Origin: Bacillota bacterium | Lineage (GTDB): Bacteria > Bacillota > Clostridia > Lachnospirales > Lachnospiraceae | NCBI GenBank assembly: GCA_023414985.1 | Contig: JAEZLY010000109.1 | Location: 1 to 27,409, forward strand | Direction of reading: 5' to 3' | Length of the DNA stretch: 27,409 nucleotides | In this document: positions 7,315-15,358 of the stretch, in pieces | Position numbering within the stretch: position 1 is the first letter of the stretch | How the letters are laid out: every line of letters starts with the position of its first letter | Position numbers and translations under genes: made by a program | Notes under the pieces: generated by a model | The model's input: only the letters and a program-made list of their open reading frames with translations | The model's database searches: none | Told to the model about the DNA's origin: nothing

Positions 7315-8469
7315 ATGATGCACCAATTAATTAGCGTGATTGTTCCGATTTATGGAATAGAGCCTTATTTGCGAAAATGTATTGATAGTATTAGATATCA
7401 AACATATACGAACCTTGAAATTATACTTGTTGATGATGGTTCGATAGATGGTTGTCCTCAGATTTGCGACGAATACAAGAAAAAGGACAGCAGAATAAAG
7501 GTGATACATAAGGCTAACGGTGGATTGGTAAGTGCCCGTAAAGCAGGACTTCAACAAGCGACGGCTGATTTGATAGGGTATGTGGATGGCGATGATTGGA
7601 TTGAACCGGATTTTTATGAAAATCTCTATAAAAGTCAAGCAGAGAGCGGGGCAGACATCGTGACAGATGGTTTTTGCCGTGATTTACTGACTTCTTCAGA
7701 GATAATTACCAATAACATACCCACTGGTCTGTATACAGATCTTGCTAAAGACGTCTATCCCACTATGCTATGTGCCGGTGACTATTTCTATTTTGGAATC
7801 TATTCTTATGTATGGAATAAACTCTTTAAAAAGAGCATATTGCTGGAAAGTCAAATGTTGGTAGATGAAAGAATTGTTGTTGGGGAAGATTTGGCTTGTA
7901 CTTTTCCGGCACTACTTAAAGCAAAGAGCCTATGTATCATAGACAGATGTGCCTACCATTATGAGCAAAGAGCCGGATCAATGCTGAAAACAATTGATAA
8001 TTTTGCAATTGAGAACAAAAGACTTGATATACTGGAGGAATTTCTTAGAAAAGCATTTACAGAGAGCCAATACAACTGCATTCTTCTTCCTCAACTTGAA
8101 CGCTATATGAGTGGTATTCGCTTAATTCGGGGAGACACCTATTGCGAGATGAAAAAATGCTGCTATTCCTTTGGGAAAATATCTCACGATGAGAAATTAG
8201 CAATCTGTAGTGCTGGCACCTTCGGTCAAAATCTTTATGCACGAATGATGACTAAGAAATGCTGTGAAATCGTTGGCTGGTTTGATGAAGATTACATAGA
8301 GTACAGAAAACAGGGCTTAAATGTTCAGCCAATGACTGAGATAAAGGATACGAATTTCGATCAGATCATTATAGCATCCCTTGACAATAGGTTTTCTGAA
8401 AAAACCATTCCGGAATTATTACATATTGGGATAGAAAAAGAAAAAATACTGACGCTGTGCCAAGTTTAG
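7315..8469 (+). CDS. GT2 glycosyltransferase with C-terminal Rossmann-like domain
   Basis: The N-terminal ~240 residues form a GT-A family 2 glycosyltransferase: VIVPIYGIEPYLRKCIDSI near the start, ILVDDGS (37-43) and the DGDD metal/sugar-nucleotide motif (91-94). Unusually, about 90 extra residues follow (294-384), starting KLAICSAGTFGQNLYARM. This segment resembles the small NDP-sugar or cofactor-binding Rossmann domain found at the end of some C-methyltransferases and at the start of PglD-type acetyltransferases. A second GT2 gene at 14265 shares the N-terminal half but lacks this domain. Two ATGs are adjacent (7315 and 7318); AGGAG at 7305-7309 gives better spacing to the second. It probably adds a sugar to the lipid-linked repeat unit in the cytoplasm. 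Confidence 0.85.
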   Translation: MMHQLISVIVPIYGIEPYLRKCIDSIRYQTYTNLEIILVDDGSIDGCPQICDEYKKKDSRIKVIHKANGGLVSARKAGLQQATADLIGYVDGDDWIEPDFYENLYKSQAESGADIVTDGFCRDLLTSSEIITNNIPTGLYTDLAKDVYPTMLCAGDYFYFGIYSYVWNKLFKKSILLESQMLVDERIVVGEDLACTFPALLKAKSLCIIDRCAYHYEQRAGSMLKTIDNFAIENKRLDILEEFLRKAFTESQYNCILLPQLERYMSGIRLIRGDTYCEMKKCCYSFGKISHDEKLAICSAGTFGQNLYARMMTKKCCEIVGWFDEDYIEYRKQGLNVQPMTEIKDTNFDQIIIASLDNRFSEKTIPELLHIGIEKEKILTLCQV

Positions 8470-8484
8470 TTTTAGGAGAATGTT

Positions 8485-9123
8485 ATGTACGCTAAATACA
8501 TAAAACGAATACTGGATTTTATACTATCGCTTTGTGCGCTGATTGTTTTGTCGCCTATGCTTATTTTCTTGACGATTACCGGTGCCATAGTAATGAATGG
8601 CAATCCTTTCTTTGTTCAAGAAAGACCGGGTAAAGATGAAAGAATAATTAAAATTATTAAATTTAAGACGATGATAGATGAGTGTATTAGTAATGGAGAA
8701 CTTCTCTCGGATGAGCAGAGGTTAGTGCCTTACGGGAGATTTCTTCGTAGTACATCCTGTGATGAGCTGCCGGAACTTATTAATATCATCAAAGGTGATC
8801 TTTCTATCGTGGGTCCAAGACCGTTGCTGGTGAAGTACCTATCACGATACACCGAAAAGCAACGCAGAAGACATGAAGTAAGACCGGGACTGACCGGTTA
8901 TGCTCAGGCGAATGGACGCAATGGGATTACTTGGGAAGATAAATTTGATATGGATGTATATTATGTCGATCACATCACATTTCTCGGTGATGTGAGAATA
9001 ATACTTGACACCGTCAAGATTGTATTGAAGAGCGAAGGGATCAATAGTGCAACAGCTGCTACTATGGAAGAATTCATGGGCGATTTTTCGTTAGAGGAAA
9101 CAAAACAGAAGGAGGCTTTATGA
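8485..9123 (+). CDS. Monotopic phosphoglycosyl transferase (PglC-like sugar transferase)
   Basis: This 212-residue enzyme is a minimal phosphoglycosyl transferase, which moves a sugar-1-phosphate from a UDP-sugar to undecaprenyl phosphate and so starts the repeat unit. The N-terminal KRILDFILSLCALIVLSPM is the re-entrant membrane helix. FFVQERPGK and IIKFKTM follow. The catalytic Asp-Glu pair is D93-E94 in TSCDELPELINI, the same numbering as in Campylobacter PglC. IVGPRPLL and RPGLTGYAQANGRN complete the family pattern. The length equals PglC-type enzymes and lacks the large N-terminal membrane domain of WbaP. With the PglF- and PglE-like genes it argues that the first sugar is a 4-amino-6-deoxy HexNAc derivative. 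Its stop overlaps the next start by ATGA. Confidence 0.93.
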   Translation: MYAKYIKRILDFILSLCALIVLSPMLIFLTITGAIVMNGNPFFVQERPGKDERIIKIIKFKTMIDECISNGELLSDEQRLVPYGRFLRSTSCDELPELINIIKGDLSIVGPRPLLVKYLSRYTEKQRRRHEVRPGLTGYAQANGRNGITWEDKFDMDVYYVDHITFLGDVRIILDTVKIVLKSEGINSATAATMEEFMGDFSLEETKQKEAL

Positions 9124-11180
9124 AAGACTTAGCACTTAATATTCTATCTGCAAGACTTGGAGAAACGCACCTCTTTTTTCTTGGACAAGCTGGATTTGTT
9201 TTTAAAAGTAAAAAAGGTACATTGCTTGGCGTGGATATGTATCTGACTAATTGTGTTGAAAGTGTTGAAGGACATATTGGCTTCAAGAGGTTACTGCCAA
9301 TTGTATTGGATCCAGATGAGCTTACATTTGATTTTATTGTTGCCACGCATCCTCATTATGACCACTTTGATATGGATGCAATTCCGTTACTGATGGCAAA
9401 TGGTCACACAAAATTATTTGCTTCGATGAATTGCGAGACGGAAATTAAGAGACTCAGGATGACTAATGAAAACGTACAGTATGTAAAAGTTGGTGATACT
9501 ATTTCAGCAGACGATATTGCGATAGATTTTGTGTACTGTGATCATGGAAGTAGCGCACCCGATGCGGTGGGTATGATTATTACAATTGATAATAAGAGAA
9601 TATATTACGCAGGGGATACCTGCTTAAGACCTGAAAAGGTAGCGGATATTATGAATATCGATATCATGATAGCTCCTATCAATGGTGCATATGGCAATCT
9701 GAATGAAAAGGAATGTACAGAGTTAGCCAAATACATAAAACCGAAACTGACAATTCCATGTCACTATGGGATGTTTGCGTCTCATGGCGGTAATCCGGGT
9801 TTGTTTAAGACATATATGGATGATGAAAAACTAAGGTTCTATTTGATGACTGTTAGTGAAAAACTAACATTGGTGGAGGAACAGCAAATGACAAGCAGAG
9901 AATTTGCATTAAAGAAACTGTTAATACTTGGTGGAAATCCAGAAACGATACCACTAGTAGAGATTGCAAATAGTATGGGCATCAAGACAATTGTTGCCAG
10001 TGCCCGAGCAACCGATCCTGCTAAAAAGGTGGCCTGGAAAGGCTCCGATGTAGACGGAATGGATGTTCCCGGCCTTATTGCGCTTGCAAGGGAAGAGAAA
10101 GTCGATGGTGTTCTCGTGGGTGTTGCAGATATTCTTGTTCCTGCTTACTGCAAGGTATGCGATGCTCTCGGATTACCGTGCTACGCAACGCAGCAAATAG
10201 TTGATGTATTTTCTTTTAAGGATAGATTCAAAGCTACCTGTGAGCGTTATGGTATTCATGGTATTCCCGAGTTTTATCTTGATGCTAATATGAAACCGGA
10301 GGATGTTGCAAAAATCGTATATCCTGTTATGATAAAGCCGGTTGATAACGGTGGTGGTGTTGGGATGACGGTTTGCTATAGCGAGGAAGAACTACGACCG
10401 GCAGTGAAAAAGGCATTAGATGCCTCCAAGCAGAAACGTTTCATTGTTGAAAAGTATATGCAATGCGAAGATATGGGTATGTATTATACATTTAAGGATG
10501 GTGTGTGCAGTCCCTCCTGTATTTATGATAGATACACTACCGATGAGCAGCCCGGACTCAGTCGTGTATGTCTTGGTGGAACATATCCATCCAAGCATCT
10601 AGATGAGTATTTTCAAAGAATGCATAAGAATGCAGTCAGGTTATTCAAGGGAATTGGAATTAAGAATGGTGTACTTATGCTTTCCGGATTTTATGAAAAT
10701 GGTGAATTTTATGTTTACGATACCGGTTTCCGGTTGCAGGGAGAAGCACCTCATTTGTTGATGAAAGCAATCCATGGCTTTGATCAGAGAGAAATGCTGA
10801 TCCGTTTTGCTCTCACTGGCGATGAAGGAGATATTGATCTGTTAAAGGCAGACGATCCAAAGCTTAGGGGCAAGTGGGCGGCTACGCTATGGTTTTTACT
10901 GAGACAGGGAAAGATTGCAAAGATAGAGGGTTTAAATGCTTTAGAGAACGATCCCAGAGTAGTCGCTAACATACAGCGACTATATGAAGGAGATAACATA
11001 TTATCCGAGTGGATCGGAACAGAAAAGCAAGTGTTGACACGAATGTATCTTGTATGTGATAACAAAGAAAAGTTAGCAGACGCTCTGAGGGAATACATGG
11101 ATAAAGTCCGCGTATTGGATGAGAAAGGGAACAATATGGTGCTGCAAGGTTTTAATGTTGACCAGGCTTTGGAGTTATGA
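9120..11180 (+). CDS. Metallo-beta-lactamase-fold hydrolase fused to an ATP-grasp ligase
   Basis: The 686-residue frame joins two enzymes. Residues 1-256 are an MBL-fold hydrolase of UlaG-like type with an apparently complete dinuclear metal set: THPHYDH (H77, H79, D81, H82), H142, YYAGDT (D166) and PCHYG (H215). Residues 257-686 are an ATP-grasp protein: a Rossmann-like pre-domain starting KKLLILGGNPE (265-275), nucleotide-binding K406 and the glycine-rich loop IKPVDNGGGVGM (405-416), and FIVEKY (441-446). The usual metal-binding Glu-x-Asn-x-Arg is replaced by YDTGFR (533-538). ATP-grasp enzymes ligate a carboxylate to an amine or similar nucleophile; MBL folds hydrolyse esters, lactones or amides. 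The substrates are unknown. It overlaps the sugar transferase and the SDR by 4 bp each, so a role in sugar tailoring is inferred. A possible internal start lies at 9888. Confidence 0.85.
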   Translation: MKDLALNILSARLGETHLFFLGQAGFVFKSKKGTLLGVDMYLTNCVESVEGHIGFKRLLPIVLDPDELTFDFIVATHPHYDHFDMDAIPLLMANGHTKLFASMNCETEIKRLRMTNENVQYVKVGDTISADDIAIDFVYCDHGSSAPDAVGMIITIDNKRIYYAGDTCLRPEKVADIMNIDIMIAPINGAYGNLNEKECTELAKYIKPKLTIPCHYGMFASHGGNPGLFKTYMDDEKLRFYLMTVSEKLTLVEEQQMTSREFALKKLLILGGNPETIPLVEIANSMGIKTIVASARATDPAKKVAWKGSDVDGMDVPGLIALAREEKVDGVLVGVADILVPAYCKVCDALGLPCYATQQIVDVFSFKDRFKATCERYGIHGIPEFYLDANMKPEDVAKIVYPVMIKPVDNGGGVGMTVCYSEEELRPAVKKALDASKQKRFIVEKYMQCEDMGMYYTFKDGVCSPSCIYDRYTTDEQPGLSRVCLGGTYPSKHLDEYFQRMHKNAVRLFKGIGIKNGVLMLSGFYENGEFYVYDTGFRLQGEAPHLLMKAIHGFDQREMLIRFALTGDEGDIDLLKADDPKLRGKWAATLWFLLRQGKIAKIEGLNALENDPRVVANIQRLYEGDNILSEWIGTEKQVLTRMYLVCDNKEKLADALREYMDKVRVLDEKGNNMVLQGFNVDQALEL
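9875..9890 (+). promoter_or_regulatory. Internal Shine-Dalgarno and ATG at the MBL/ATP-grasp junction
   Basis: GGAGGA at 9875-9880 is followed seven bases later by an in-frame ATG at 9888, which is codon 257. The ATP-grasp domain begins a few residues after this methionine, and the MBL domain ends just before it. The site looks exactly like the start of an independent gene. It suggests either a free 430-residue ATP-grasp protein made alongside the fusion, or a recent fusion of two formerly separate coupled genes by loss of a stop codon. Confidence 0.6.
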
Positions 11181-11950
11181 GTATGGAGCAAATTTTAAAA
11201 GATAAGGTTATTGTTATTTCCGGTGGTACGAAGGGTGTTGGAAGGACAATGGCAGAGGAATGTGCAATTCGCGGTGCTAAGGTTGTTATCGGCGGTCGTG
11301 ATGAGGAAACAGCTAAAGCATCTATTCGACTAATGCGTTCCTATGGTAGTGATGGACTTTTTGTACATACTGAACTCACTAGTGTTGAGGACTGTAGAAA
11401 TTTATTTGATGCAACATACGAGCATTTCGGTAAAGTAGACAGTTTCTTTAATTACGCAGGAATCACACCGGTTTCTCCTCTTGATACATGTGATGAGGCA
11501 ACTTTTGACGATGTAATGGATATTAATTTTAAATCTTGCTTCTTCTGTTGCCAGCAAGCGATCAAGTATATGCGAATGAGCGGTGGTGGCTCTATTGTAC
11601 TTACCGGCTCTGCTCATGCGTGGAGCGGCCAGAAGGATAGAGCAGCCTATGCCTGTTCAAAGGGTGTTTTACGAATTCTAATGGAACATATTGCTCATAA
11701 CTATGCCTCGGAACAAATTCGCTGTAATTACCTAACTCTCGGTTGGACACCTACTGAGGGGGAGGTAAAATTGAGAAAGAGCCTTGGCGAGACAGAAAAG
11801 GAACTGAGAGACCGTGCAGCAAAAATTCTTCCGATGGGAAGAATGTGCGAGAGAAATGATTATATTGAAGGAATTGTTTATTTGTTGTCGGATGCTTCGA
11901 GCATGATGACCGGAAGCACGTTTAGAATTACGGCAGGGGAGTATATATAA
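11177..11950 (+). CDS. SDR-family oxidoreductase
   Basis: This 257-residue classical short-chain dehydrogenase/reductase uses NAD(P). The cofactor motif is ISGGTKGVG (14-22), the structural motif is FNYAG (91-95; NYAG instead of the usual NNAG), and the catalytic residues are S145, Y158 and K162 within YACSK. The end GSTFRITAGEY resembles the usual Gly-rich C-terminus. The first ATG (11177) overlaps the previous stop as ATGA. A second ATG at 11183 is eight bases after GGAG (11171-11174) and may be the real start. Between the ATP-grasp fusion and an acyltransferase, it probably reduces or oxidises a sugar nucleotide or the acyl group being attached. The substrate is not evident. Confidence 0.88.
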   Translation: MSMEQILKDKVIVISGGTKGVGRTMAEECAIRGAKVVIGGRDEETAKASIRLMRSYGSDGLFVHTELTSVEDCRNLFDATYEHFGKVDSFFNYAGITPVSPLDTCDEATFDDVMDINFKSCFFCCQQAIKYMRMSGGGSIVLTGSAHAWSGQKDRAAYACSKGVLRILMEHIAHNYASEQIRCNYLTLGWTPTEGEVKLRKSLGETEKELRDRAAKILPMGRMCERNDYIEGIVYLLSDASSMMTGSTFRITAGEYI

Positions 11951-12486
11951 TGAATTTTAATAGATTGGTAAAATCAATCCGATTCTATACATTTTTTGAT
12001 CAGATGAAAAGAGCAGAATATGCGCGAAAAATCAAATTATTCCACAACGTGGGAAAAAATGTTAGATTGCCAGCGATGCTCATTCCTCTGCATTCTGAAC
12101 TTATATCGTTTCATGACAATATCGAGATTGCTTCTGGTGTCAAGTTTGTTGTGCATGATGCAATCCATGGAGTATTAAACATTAAATATCATGGGCAAAA
12201 AGAAACCCCGGAATTTGGTGAACAAATCGGATGTATTGAAATTATGGATAATGTTTTCATTGGTGCTGGGACAATAATTTTGGGTAATGTAAGAATTGGA
12301 CCGAATGTAGTAATAGGGGCTAACAGTTTAATTACGAAAGACATTCCTGAAGGTAAGGTATATGCGGGATCACCTGCCAAACAAATTGGCACATTTGAAT
12401 CTTTGGTAGAGAAACGCAAAAAGGTAAATTTACTCATGACTGCGGATGAACGATGGCAGGCGTTCGCAAATGAAAGAATTCAATAG
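11950..12486 (+). CDS. Hexapeptide-repeat (left-handed beta-helix) acyltransferase
   Basis: The 178-residue protein carries isoleucine/valine-rich hexapeptide repeats from about residue 58 to 146, including VFIGAGTIILGNVRIGPNVV (102-121), and ends the domain with VYAGSPAKQIG. That ending is typical of the NodL/LacA/serine acetyltransferase family, which transfers acetyl groups from acetyl-CoA to sugar or serine hydroxyls. A candidate catalytic histidine is H69 in VVHDAIHG. It lacks the N-terminal Rossmann domain of PglD, so it is more likely an O-acetyltransferase than the missing 4-N-acetyltransferase, though this is uncertain. The ATG shares its first base with the SDR stop (TAATG), which indicates translational coupling. 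Confidence 0.82.
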   Translation: MNFNRLVKSIRFYTFFDQMKRAEYARKIKLFHNVGKNVRLPAMLIPLHSELISFHDNIEIASGVKFVVHDAIHGVLNIKYHGQKETPEFGEQIGCIEIMDNVFIGAGTIILGNVRIGPNVVIGANSLITKDIPEGKVYAGSPAKQIGTFESLVEKRKKVNLLMTADERWQAFANERIQ

Positions 12487-12507
12487 TACTTTTGGAGGAT
12501 AATTGGT

Positions 12508-13365
12508 ATGGTAATTATTAATGAAAATGTTTTATACCCTTACAGTGTGATGGAAGATTATGAAACAAAATTCAATTTATCGACTAAGCATGATGAAATG
12601 TTATCCCTTTTGCAGGAGTTTGATAAGTTTTGTCGTACCAATGATATCAACTATTCTCTGGCTGATGGTACTTTACTAGGTGCATTACGTCACAGCGACT
12701 TTATACCTTGGGATGATGATGCCGATGTCATGGTTACTAGAGACGAATATAATAAAATCAGAGCTGTATTGAATAATGAAAGTAATGTCAAATTGCTGAA
12801 GATTCACTTCCTTGATAGAGTTACTACTACTGAGTATGAAAAAAAGAAAGTGTATATTGATCTTTTTATAAATGAGGATATGCCTTCAAATAAGCTTATC
12901 TTTGAGTGGAAAAAATTTAAAACACGTTTTTTACGTACTTACTTTGTTAATGATAAAGTAAGAAATATTCGACATGATAAATATAATACATATAGAAAAG
13001 TAATTTATAATACAGTAAATAAGTTGTCAAATATTCTAGCAAAATGTATTGTGGGAAAGCGGGATGTATTTGAACTTAATGATTCTGCTGTTTCTATAAA
13101 AAAGCACAAGAGCTCCGGTATATACACAAGATATACATCAAGAATGTATGAGACCAAAAGGCGATTTGATATAGATAGCTATAATGCTGGGTATGATGAT
13201 GTAATGTTCCGGGGAACAAAACTGATGGCGATAAAGAACGCTGACAGTTGGTTACATGAAATGTATGGAGACTATATGATTCTTCTTCCCGAAGATAAAC
13301 GGAAACCCGAACATCCGGTTAATATGTTGGATTCTCCGGAAAGTTGCATTAAGAGATATAACTAA
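12508..13365 (+). CDS. LicD-family phosphotransferase
   Basis: This 285-residue protein contains the LicD signature LADGTLLGALRHSDFIPWDD (51-70), with the Asp cluster D69, D70, D71 and D73. LicD proteins have a nucleotidyltransferase-type fold and transfer phosphocholine from CDP-choline to surface glycans; the related animal fukutin proteins use CDP-ribitol. The bacterial substrate here may be phosphocholine, phosphoethanolamine or a polyol phosphate. GGAGG (12494-12498) is nine bases before the ATG. A cytidylyltransferase that could supply the CDP-linked donor is encoded later in the cluster (20456), and a glycerophosphodiesterase-like gene follows immediately. The DNA is visibly more AT-rich than the flanking housekeeping genes. 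Confidence 0.87.
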   Translation: MVIINENVLYPYSVMEDYETKFNLSTKHDEMLSLLQEFDKFCRTNDINYSLADGTLLGALRHSDFIPWDDDADVMVTRDEYNKIRAVLNNESNVKLLKIHFLDRVTTTEYEKKKVYIDLFINEDMPSNKLIFEWKKFKTRFLRTYFVNDKVRNIRHDKYNTYRKVIYNTVNKLSNILAKCIVGKRDVFELNDSAVSIKKHKSSGIYTRYTSRMYETKRRFDIDSYNAGYDDVMFRGTKLMAIKNADSWLHEMYGDYMILLPEDKRKPEHPVNMLDSPESCIKRYN

Positions 13366-13375
13366 TGAGGTTCTT

Positions 13376-14242
13376 ATGAAGATAAAGGATTTGAAAGGTA
13401 CTTATCAGTATGCCATGCATGGATTGGGCGTATATAAAGGACTTCGCCAAACTAATACATTTGATGCTTTTGAGTATTGGTATGGTAAAGGCATCAGAGT
13501 TTTTGAAATTGATCTTGCAAAGACTGCTGACGACAGCTATGTAGCTGTTGCACATGCAATGGATAAGTGGTCGCTGAATAGACTGGAGCTTTTCAATTTG
13601 CCTGAGGAAGACGAGAGAACAAAATCCTGGTTTATGGGTCAAAGGTTGTTTTCGATTTCAACAAAAGGCTTAAAGCCTCTTTCGCTTGATTCAATGGTAG
13701 AATTATTACAACAATACGAAAATTCTATCATTATGATGGATTTGTACGGAATGTTTTCAAAGAGAGAAACCCAATGCTTCACAAGAACGATACAAAAGGT
13801 TATCGGTGAGAAAACTGATTTATGGGATAGAATACTTTTAGAAGCCTATAACATGGAGATGGTAGATGGAATTAAAGCAGTTTCAAGTTCAGCAAACATC
13901 ATCTACTGTGTAAGGTATGAAAATAATTTACATGATGAAAAAACAGTTTCTTCACAAGAGCTAATAGAGAACAAGGTGGGTTTTGTGTCTTATCCTTGGC
14001 GTTGTTCCTCAGTTCATCCAGGTGAAATTGAAGAGTTTTCAAAATACGGATTAACGGTTTTTTCTCGAACTAAGTTTAATACAAAAGATAAGCAACTTAA
14101 AAATATGGGTGTCAGCGTAAACATCATCGCAAAGCGTTTTGATGGTCCGTTAATCCTATTACAATGGCCGTTATACATGGTAACATATATTAAGCGGATA
14201 ATTATAAAGGTAGAAATTAAATTGAAAAGCAAGGTTAATTAG
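13376..14242 (+). CDS. Glycerophosphodiester phosphodiesterase-like TIM-barrel protein
   Basis: The 288-residue protein has the spacing of the GDPD family: H15-G16 in YAMHGLG, a TNTFDAFE segment (26-33) equivalent to the usual TNxxEAF, E44 and D46 in FEIDLAKT, and H60 in VAVAHAMD. The classical HR is HG here. GDPD enzymes cleave glycerophosphodiesters with Ca2+ or Mg2+. No signal peptide is visible, and the C-terminus has a hydrophobic and then basic stretch (about 257-288) that might touch the membrane. It lies 10 bp after the LicD-type gene, so a joint role in placing or removing a phosphodiester substituent is inferred. Similarity is moderate and the substrate is unknown. Confidence 0.68.
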   Translation: MKIKDLKGTYQYAMHGLGVYKGLRQTNTFDAFEYWYGKGIRVFEIDLAKTADDSYVAVAHAMDKWSLNRLELFNLPEEDERTKSWFMGQRLFSISTKGLKPLSLDSMVELLQQYENSIIMMDLYGMFSKRETQCFTRTIQKVIGEKTDLWDRILLEAYNMEMVDGIKAVSSSANIIYCVRYENNLHDEKTVSSQELIENKVGFVSYPWRCSSVHPGEIEEFSKYGLTVFSRTKFNTKDKQLKNMGVSVNIIAKRFDGPLILLQWPLYMVTYIKRIIIKVEIKLKSKVN

Positions 14243-14264
14243 ATGTTTTTTTGGAGGGGTAGTA

Positions 14265-15329
14265 ATGCCAGATCTTTGTTTTGTTGTCCCAGTTTATACA
14301 GTTCCCTATGATTATTTGCAGAATTGTATTGACAGTATAATAAACCAAACATACAAAAATATTGAACTCATATTAGTAGATGATGGATCTCCTGATGCTT
14401 GTGGAAAAATATGTGATGATAATGCAATAAAAGATGAACGTATTAAGGTCATACATAAAGCAAACGGGGGGTTATCTGATGCCAGAAATGCTGGAACAAG
14501 AGAATGTACTTCGAATTGGATTACTTATGTAGATGGAGACGATTGGGTAGATTTGGATTTTGCAGAAAAATTCTTAAATCGTGTTTCGGGAAAAAAAGTA
14601 AGGACTGATTTCTATATATATATGGGATATAGGAATTATGAAGGCAGACAAATTCTTGGAAAGCCATATTATGATGATGGAACAAGATTCTTGTCATATG
14701 AAGATAAAGAAAAACTTCAGAAGGCTTGTTGCCTTATTCCAACGCTTAATAATGGTGAGAGTTTATTTATTGGCTCGGCTTGTGCCAAAGTTTATAGCAT
14801 GGATTTTCTAAGGAGTTCTCAGGTTGAGTTTACTGTTATGCCTTATGGAGAAGACAGTATCTTTTATATGTATAGTATTGAAATGGCTGATGCAGTTGAA
14901 TATGTTGCCGAAGCATATTATCATTATCGGGATACAGAAGGTAGTATGGTTAATAAATTCCGCGTTAATGCTGACATGGAACAGGATATTTACTTTAATG
15001 AATTATTTGGGTTTGCAAAAAAATATCAAAAAAGTGAAGACTTTACAGATGTTCTTTATTTAAGGGTTTTTTCATCAATGCAACGATGTATTTGCCAAAA
15101 GTTTTATAATCCAGACAATCCTATTGATGACAAAACAAGAAAATCAGAATGTAAAAAATTCTTTAGTAAGAAGCCATACTGTGATGCCTTTTCACATATA
15201 TGCTTTTGGGATTTAAATAAAAATAGTAAGATCAAATATCTTCTCATTAAACTTAGGCTTTATAACGTATTAGTTTCTTCAAGACGTTCATATTATGCTC
15301 AAAACAGAAAAATTACTCAAAGAAGATAA
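14265..15329 (+). CDS. GT2 glycosyltransferase
   Basis: This 354-residue GT-A enzyme of family 2 shows CFVVPVYTVPYDYLQNCIDS near the start, LILVDDGSPD (35-44), IKVIHKANGGLSDARNAG (60-77) and the YVDGDDW motif (88-94). A Gly-Glu-Asp motif that may hold the catalytic base lies in MPYGEDSIF. The first 95 residues closely resemble those of the GT2 gene at 7315, while the C-terminal part is different and lacks the Rossmann-like extension. It probably adds a second or third sugar to the lipid-linked repeat. GGAGGGG lies a few bases upstream of the ATG. Confidence 0.88.
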   Translation: MPDLCFVVPVYTVPYDYLQNCIDSIINQTYKNIELILVDDGSPDACGKICDDNAIKDERIKVIHKANGGLSDARNAGTRECTSNWITYVDGDDWVDLDFAEKFLNRVSGKKVRTDFYIYMGYRNYEGRQILGKPYYDDGTRFLSYEDKEKLQKACCLIPTLNNGESLFIGSACAKVYSMDFLRSSQVEFTVMPYGEDSIFYMYSIEMADAVEYVAEAYYHYRDTEGSMVNKFRVNADMEQDIYFNELFGFAKKYQKSEDFTDVLYLRVFSSMQRCICQKFYNPDNPIDDKTRKSECKKFFSKKPYCDAFSHICFWDLNKNSKIKYLLIKLRLYNVLVSSRRSYYAQNRKITQRR

Positions 15330-15358
15330 ATACTGTATGTATTTATGAGGTTATTAAT

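Noticed and set aside
10784..11191. 135-codon open frame on the - strand inside the ATP-grasp region
   Set aside because: Antisense shadow of a conserved domain; no protein family features.
14824..15063. 79-codon + strand frame inside the second GT2 gene
   Set aside because: Out-of-frame shadow; no start signals and no gap in the GT2 coding frame.
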